The notes under the pieces were generated by a model. The model saw only the letters and a list, made by a program, of their open reading frames with translations. It did not search any database and was not told where the DNA came from. Both the position numbers and the translations under genes were made by a program. This document shows, piece by piece, positions 40,001-46,000 of a stretch of 64,000 nucleotides of DNA. Within the stretch, counting starts at the first letter, position 1. Every line of letters begins with the position of its first letter. This stretch comes from Tigriopus japonicus. Taxonomy: Eukaryota; Arthropoda; Copepoda; Harpacticoida; Harpacticidae. The DNA lies in NCBI GenBank assembly GCA_010645155.1, contig JAAGOF010000324.1:19357-83356 (forward strand), written 5' to 3'.

Positions 40001-43000
40001 ATTTAAAGAAAGTATCTGTTAATTGACCCTCAATACAGACCTAGTATAACCTCACTGGAACATAAAAATCATGTTAATAACAATTTCTTTAAACAAGGTA
40101 AACTAAAATGAAATGTGTATGAATGATCAATCTACGTAGATCTTGGAAAAAACCTGTATCGATGTCAACAGAAAACTTGTCTCTCGAATAAAGAATTGAA
40201 CATGGTGCAGACGGCAAGAGACGACTTTCTTTTTTGAATGGTGAACTCATGCACCGATTAATCCACTGCCATTTTGTTCGTTTTCATCGGGTAACTCAAG
40301 ATCCGAACTGTGTTTTTTCCCTGTGATTTTATCCAAAGTGAAAGTGAGTGAATTTTCCGCTGAATTATCGGATTAAAATGCCCGAGTCCAAGAATACTTC
40401 TTCAAAATCTCTTGCGGCATCCAACGTGGAGTCGACTTTCACTTCGGATCACCTCGTATTAATGAGGCTCTCAGGCCTGATAAATTGATGAGTACGGCCA
40501 GCTTGGCCGAATTTCGATCGTGGCAAGAAGGATTCAATTTATACTACTCATCAAATCATATGGGTAATTTTCCTTCGGCAGAGCAACACGGCTACATGAA
40601 AGCTTCATTAGAGTTGAACTTCAACAAGTGATCACTCTTGAAACCACCAACACGACACCAATTTATGGAGAGGATGGATGTCTTTCCATTCTCAAAGCAT
40701 TTTTCTTGCGGAATATTCCCCTCATCACAAGGAGATTCGATTTTTTCCAATGCAACCAGCGTCAAGGTGAACCCTTTTCCGATTGGTATATTCGTTTGCA
40801 ATTGGAAGGCAATGAAGCCGAGCTTGATACGTTGAATGTCGACGATATATATGCTTTACCAATAATAACAGGTACATCCGATTACAAACTAAGGGAGGAA
40901 TTGCTTCGACGAGAAACTTCAACCAAAGATGAATTTTATCGGATTGCTTCAACTTGGGAATCTGCTGCCAAAGCGCAAGAGACTCTGACAAATTCACCAG
41001 AGATTTCTGCAGCAGCAATATCCTCATATCAAAAGACTAAGGGTAAAGGACGTGACAATAAAATTAAAAGCAAATCTACTCTGGTTGATTCCTGTCACCG
41101 TTGTGGTCAAAAAGATCAACATGCGAAGGGCGAATGTCTTGCCCAAAACCTCAACTGTCACAAATGCAATAAGATGGGACATATTGCTCCAGTTTGTAGA
41201 AGGAAGTCTTCTCCACGTTCAAAATCGAAGCCTCGGGGTCGTTCAAGAACCAGATTTGGAACGCAGCATTTGGATTCCTCTAGATCTATCACCACTGTGG
41301 ATCATGTGGATGTCGTTTCTTCAAGCGTTAGTATTAAATCCGTCCAAACTCGTCCTACCACTCTCATTCGGGTGCGAATCATCCCTATGAAAGGTACTCC
41401 ATTTCACATTGAGGCGCTTCCTGATACAGGAGCTACTGAGCCCATAATTTCCAATGATCTTGTAAGGACTTATGGGATAAGAATTGACCGTTCAAAAATC
41501 TGCAAGATCAAAGCAGCTAATTCTGGTAAATCTCAAAGTCCAAGTTCAAGATCGTATTGCTCAGATCCAAGCATTTGTAACACCTGCAATCCACATTTTA
41601 TTATTCCTTGCATGGCACAATCTCATTTCATTGGGAATTATTTCTGATAATTTCCCCTTTCCGTCTTCTGATCCGACCCAAACAACAACGAGAATATATC
41701 AGACGGATGTGAAGCAATCGCAGAAGTCGCCGAAAGTCTTCCTTGAAAGCATTTTCGAGAAGTTTCAATTGGTTTTTGATGATGGAAATGAACTACAAGA
41801 AATGAAAGGCCCACCAATGAAAATTCATTTACGCAAAGACTTTCCCATCACACCAACAAAAAGACTCATTGCATTTTCAATTCCTCTCGCTTACTTCGAC
41901 CTCGCCGAAAATGACAAAAATGTCAAATTAAATCAGGAATTATCGAACCTGTGACATGGCCCACAGATTGGACAAGTCCGGCCATGTTCCTACCGAAACC
42001 AAACGGTCGTGGAGTTCGAATGGTTACGGATTTTTCGGCTCTAAATAAATTTGTTCAGCGACCCGTGCATCCCTTTCCGAGCCTAACCGAAATTGCTTCT
42101 TCAGTCCCCCAGGAACACCACAATTTTCATGACCCTTGATGCCAAAAAGGGCTACTGGCAAATTCCGTTGGACGTCAATTATCGAGATTTGACCACATTT
42201 ATTACACCATTTGGTCGTTTTCGTTATTGTAGGGCACCAATTGGCCTGAATGCGAGCGGAGATGAATATTGTTCTCGTGGTGATCAAGCTCTCCATGATC
42301 TTAAAGGAGCGCGAAAAATTGTGGATGATATTCTGATCTTTGCTCCAGATTTTAAGGTTTTGTAGGAGTGTGTCTTAGCTGTTCTTCATCGTTGCTCTGA
42401 ATATGGAATAACACTATCGAAGGACAAAACACAGATTGGATCTGAGGTGAAGTTCGCTGGATATGTGATCAATGCACAAGGTGTAAAACCGGATCCTGAA
42501 AAGTGCAGATCCATCGTCGAATTTCCTACCCCACAATCAATCACTGATTTGCGCTCTTTTATGGGGGTAGCCAATCAATTAGGTCAATTTTTCCCAGATT
42601 CAGCTCACTCTCTTCAACCTCTTCGATCTCTTCTGAGCCTAAAAGTGCATTTTTTGTGGCTTCCGGAACATGAGTTGGTATTTACCAAAGCAAAGTCAAT
42701 TCTCTCGAATCCAAACGGACCGTTATTGGCTCATTTTGACCCGAAACTCCCAACAAATATAATGACCGATGCATCAAGATTAAAAGGACTGGGTTTTGCT
42801 CTCGTCCAAACCGATTCAAAAGGAGTAAACCATCTAATTCAGTGTGGTTTCCGGAGTTTGATTCCAGCTGAAACGAGATATGTTGTTTGCGAACTGGAGA
42901 CATTGGCAATTAAGTGGGCAATTCTTAAATGTCGAATCTACTTGGAAGGTATCAATTTTGTCGTTTCGACAGACCATCGACCATTGCTTGGAATATTTCG

Positions 43001-46000
43001 ATCATCCAATCTTCCTGCAATCTCAAATTCGTGCATTCAAAGAATGCTAAGCACGATTGCCGGATACACCTTCAACGTAAAATGGGTCCCCGGTAAAAAT
43101 CATCTCATAGCTGACGCTTTATCGAGAACACCCATCTTTGATCCTCATGAAACAGAAAGTGAACAGAATGTCATTCATGTATCCCAAGTCAAAATTTACT
43201 CATCTGTCTTATCTGGTCCTGTGCAATTATCGTTCATGAGCAAAGGTTGCCAAAAGCGATCTAACTTATTGTGCTATCGTGAAAGCCCTTCAAAGAGGCC
43301 TAAATCCCAAATCTTTACAATCAGATCATCCGCCTCGACTAGATTGTAATGTATGGGATAAACTATCATTTGATGATGAACATCAATTGTTACTATTTCA
43401 TCACCGTATTGTCGTTCCCCAAAAAATTCGCCAAGATATCCTCCAAAGTCTCCACATTCAATATCAAGGAATATCGAAGACTCGTTCCCTTGCTAGACAA
43501 CTTTATTATTGGCCAGGAATGATGAACGAAATAGCAGGCATGATTTCAAAATGCCCAGAATGTATTTAATTCCAACCAAGGCAACAACGCGAGCCCCTGG
43601 TCCAATTCCAGGCTGAAAAGCCCTTCGAGGCCGTCTCTGTGGATCTTTTAGAGGCAAAAGGCCAACACTATATAGTTCTTGTTGATCGTTTTTCATTGTG
43701 GACTTGTATTTCAAAGTTACACTAATTAAATACTCAAGCAATCAATAAGTCGCTTGAAGATATTTTCCTGGATTTTGGACTTCCAGATGTTATTCGCACG
43801 GATGGGGGTCCTCAATTTCGAGGTCCATTTAAAGCATATTGCTCGACTTTTTTAATCAAACACGAATTAACATCGCCGTATAATCCACAAGCCAACGGTC
43901 ACGCCGAATCGGCAGTTAAGTCGATGAAACATTTGATCATGAAGTCGAAGACATGGTCCAAATTTCTTGTAGCCCTCCGTGAATGGCGCAACACACCAAC
44001 ATCAAAGGGCTTGAGTCCGGCTCAATTACTCTTTAACAGACGCCAGAGAACATTATTAACTCCCGCACATCCTCGAGCATATCATTCCATAAGTCCCGAT
44101 AGTTTGAATGTGGCAATGGAGTCAAACCGACGAAATTCGGATGACGCGAAGGCGAGATATGATAGTCAATCAAAACAATTAGCATCCCTCCCAATTGGTT
44201 CGAAAGTCGTCATTCAGAATCCAAAGACTAAACGATGGGACTCTGAGGGTATAGTGATATCTGATAACCGATCTTGTCAGATCGATTTCAATGGTACAAT
44301 CCATCTACGAAACCGAAGATTCCTTTACCCCATCACCCAGAAACGTGTCAAGTTTATTGTTGAATATTTTTTGCTATACTGTGTACATCATTTTATCGTT
44401 CCGTTTTTTTCTTTTTTTCACTCTAAGTATTTCATTCGGTAATAGTGACGATGTGAGGTCCGGTCCAAAGAGCGAACCAATGTTGCCAGACCTATTCAAA
44501 CTAGTCATGCCAAAAAATAACAAGAAAAAGGCCAAATTCGGTTTGTTAGAAACAAATTGTGTATGCCATGACTGCCACTTGAGCAAACAAATTTGGAACC
44601 CGAAAGTATTGATTTAAAGCAATTTAAACGTTCTAGATTTTCTCCAAATAAGGAATGTGAGATCAAAATTACTCATTAATTCTGGAATCTGGACATTGAG
44701 AATCGGGTAATCAAGAATTTTTGTTATGTCAATAGATAAATATGTTTTTGTTACTGTTTTGAAAGTGGAACATGTTAAAAATGAGAAAAAGTGTTATCCA
44801 TGGCATTTGCCATTTTACAATTTGAAACTATTGTTTTGGAAATATCTGGCAACGCTGCTTTGTTGTTCTTTCGTCCGGACCTCACATCGTCACCATTACC
44901 TTTCATTCTTATTGCGGGAGGGAGAGATGTATGAATGATCAATCTAGATCTTGAAAAAAATCTGTATCGACGTCAACAGAAAACTTGTCTCTCGAATAAA
45001 GAATTGAACATAATGTAATGTATATTTGATCTCCAGGGACCAATAGTGGTCATTTGGGAGATTAAAGTGTGGGTGCTACAAAGCTGTTGTTTTTTTCTTT
45101 TTCTTTTTTTCCCTTCCCTCGTGGTCGCCATTTCTCGATTTTCAGATGTTGTCGTCGTACCAAAATTTAAACTGCTGCACTGAGGTACATTCTGTGGCTT
45201 GAATTGGTAATGAATTCCACAGTTTGATCGCTCGAAGTGTGAAAAAATATTTCCTCATGTCCAGCCTAATTTCTGGGATGGTTAAGTTGTTCAAGGCTTG
45301 TTGTCTTGTCTGGATGTTGTGTTCAACGTGCGTGAAGTGGTCCTCAGGTTTCAGGTGGTCTATGTTCTTCATTATTTTAAAGATTTGGATGGCATCGCCC
45401 CTCATTTTACGCACGTGCAGCGTTGTCAGTCCCATTTCAAAAGAAATTGAATTTGGTGAAAATGTGCTTCCAACACTCTGAAGGATGGTAATAACTTGAA
45501 ATGTACGAAAACTATCTTATTCCCCGCCTTGATCGAACATCACAAACGTATCTACATTTGTATTTTGATGATCTGGAAGTACTATACAGGGTGCGATGGG
45601 TATTTGTTAATTTCGGGAGTGGTTTTGTAAAACGGCTGCCATTTCACCATCCTTGGTCCGATTTGAGATATAAGCACAGATTTGGATTAAACGTTAAAAA
45701 TACAATTATTTTACCTAACGTATTCTGCCATTCTCTACAATAACTCTTTCCAATCTGGGCCTGAATTGGGAGTAGGCCTTGGCTACCACATCCTTGGATA
45801 AGTTTGCGAATTCATGGTGGATTTTTTGCTTCAATTCGTCTGAGGTGTTGCATGGAGTTCGGTTGGTATGTTATTCAATCACGCCCTATATGAAAATATC
45901 CAGCCGATTGAGATCCGGAGAGTTAGGAGGCCCTAAGTCTGGTCCAACAAAATCGCCTAAGTTGTCCTCTAGCCAAGTGAGACTTTTTTGTGGACGTGTG

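Larger units (their letters stand above)
40116..45010 (+). mobile_element. Ty3/Gypsy-type LTR retrotransposon
   Basis: Short LTRs (40116-40202 and 44928-45010) start TGTATGAATG and end GAATTGAACA, with an AATAAA signal inside. A primer-binding-like TGGTGCAGACGG follows the 5' LTR, and a purine tract (gggagggagaga) precedes the 3' LTR. Flanks AAATG and TAATG are a near-perfect 5 bp duplication. Gag and pol lie between, with integrase last, the Gypsy order. There is no envelope-like gene. Frameshifts and stops in gag, protease-RT and integrase make it inactive. Confidence 0.9.
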
